A stretch of DNA of 6,502 nucleotides from an uncultured Actinomycetes bacterium (GTDB taxonomy: Bacteria > Actinomycetota > Actinomycetes > S36-B12 > UBA5976), in NCBI GenBank assembly GCA_937896305.1, contig CALBND010000185.1, positions 1-6,502 on the forward strand, given 5' to 3'. A program made the translations under genes and the position numbers. Under the pieces are notes generated by a model. It was not told where the DNA came from, ran no database searches, and worked only from the letters and a program-made list of their open reading frames with translations. Shown here one piece after another: positions 6,436-6,502 of this stretch; positions within the stretch are counted from its first letter, which is position 1, and each line of letters begins with the position of its first letter.

Positions 6436-6502
6436 GATTTTTCCTCTACTCCATCAATTTCTTTTCTCGGCACTAAAGTTGGATTAACATTTTCTAAAAC
6501 AG
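6429..6502 (-). CDS. clpX: ClpX, ATPase subunit of the Clp protease (C-terminal end only)
   Basis: Only the last 24 complete codons and the stop (TAA, 6431-6429) are in the window; the gene continues off the right edge. The translated tail reads VLENVNPTLVPRKEIDGVEE and then KSA. An (N)PT(L/I)VPR motif followed by a charged tail ending in KSA is how actinobacterial ClpX proteins end. The position agrees, since clpX lies upstream of valS and folC in Streptomyces and near them in mycobacteria. ClpX is the AAA+ unfoldase that feeds tagged substrates into ClpP. The stop lies 5 bp from the valS stop in convergent orientation. No AAA+ motif is visible in this short piece, so the call rests on the tail motif and on gene order. 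Confidence 0.8.
   Translation of the reverse strand, partial: VLENVNPTLVPRKEIDGVEEKSA

Overview
The window is a tightly packed chromosomal region of a low-GC actinobacterium. The GC content looks to be roughly 35-43% from lines I counted by eye, with ndk higher and the 3' half of valS lower. The gene neighbourhood clpX - valS - folC - DUF4233 - ndk - mreB - mreC is the classical one of Actinomycetia such as Streptomyces and Mycobacterium. The proteins also have actinobacterial features: an MreC that begins V/M-R-D and continues straight into one membrane segment, a DUF4233 protein coupled to folC, and a ClpX tail with NPTLVPR. Low GC, very short intergenic gaps and ordinary core genes fit a genome-streamlined freshwater or marine lineage such as Nanopelagicales (acI). 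That taxon is an inference, because no rRNA gene is present.

Layout from left to right: positions 1-630 hold the first 210 codons of mreC on the minus strand, running off the left edge. Next come mreB (653-1687, -), ndk (1738-2148, -), a four-helix DUF4233 membrane protein (2184-2522, -) and folC (2519-3832, -). These five genes look like one leftward transcription unit, with gaps of 22, 50 and 35 bp and one 4-bp ATGA overlap. After a 38-bp divergent intergenic region, valS reads rightward (3871-6423). Five bases beyond its stop, the last codons of clpX come in from the right on the minus strand (6429-6502). There is no gene-free stretch over 300 bases, no RNA gene, no mobile element and no CRISPR array.

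The genes serve core functions: rod-shape wall synthesis (MreB filament and MreC scaffold), nucleotide triphosphate balance (Ndk), folate polyglutamylation (FolC), tRNA-Val charging (ValS) and regulated proteolysis (ClpX). I see no new defence, secretion or biosynthetic system here.

The points worth a second look concern architecture. valS is flipped relative to its neighbours, compared with the arrangement I recall from Streptomyces and Mycobacterium. The 38-bp folC/valS spacer contains a perfect 10-bp inverted repeat that puts an identical TAAGAT box in front of both genes, neither of which has a Shine-Dalgarno sequence. At the other end, the valS and clpX stop codons lie together inside a perfect 8-bp palindrome.
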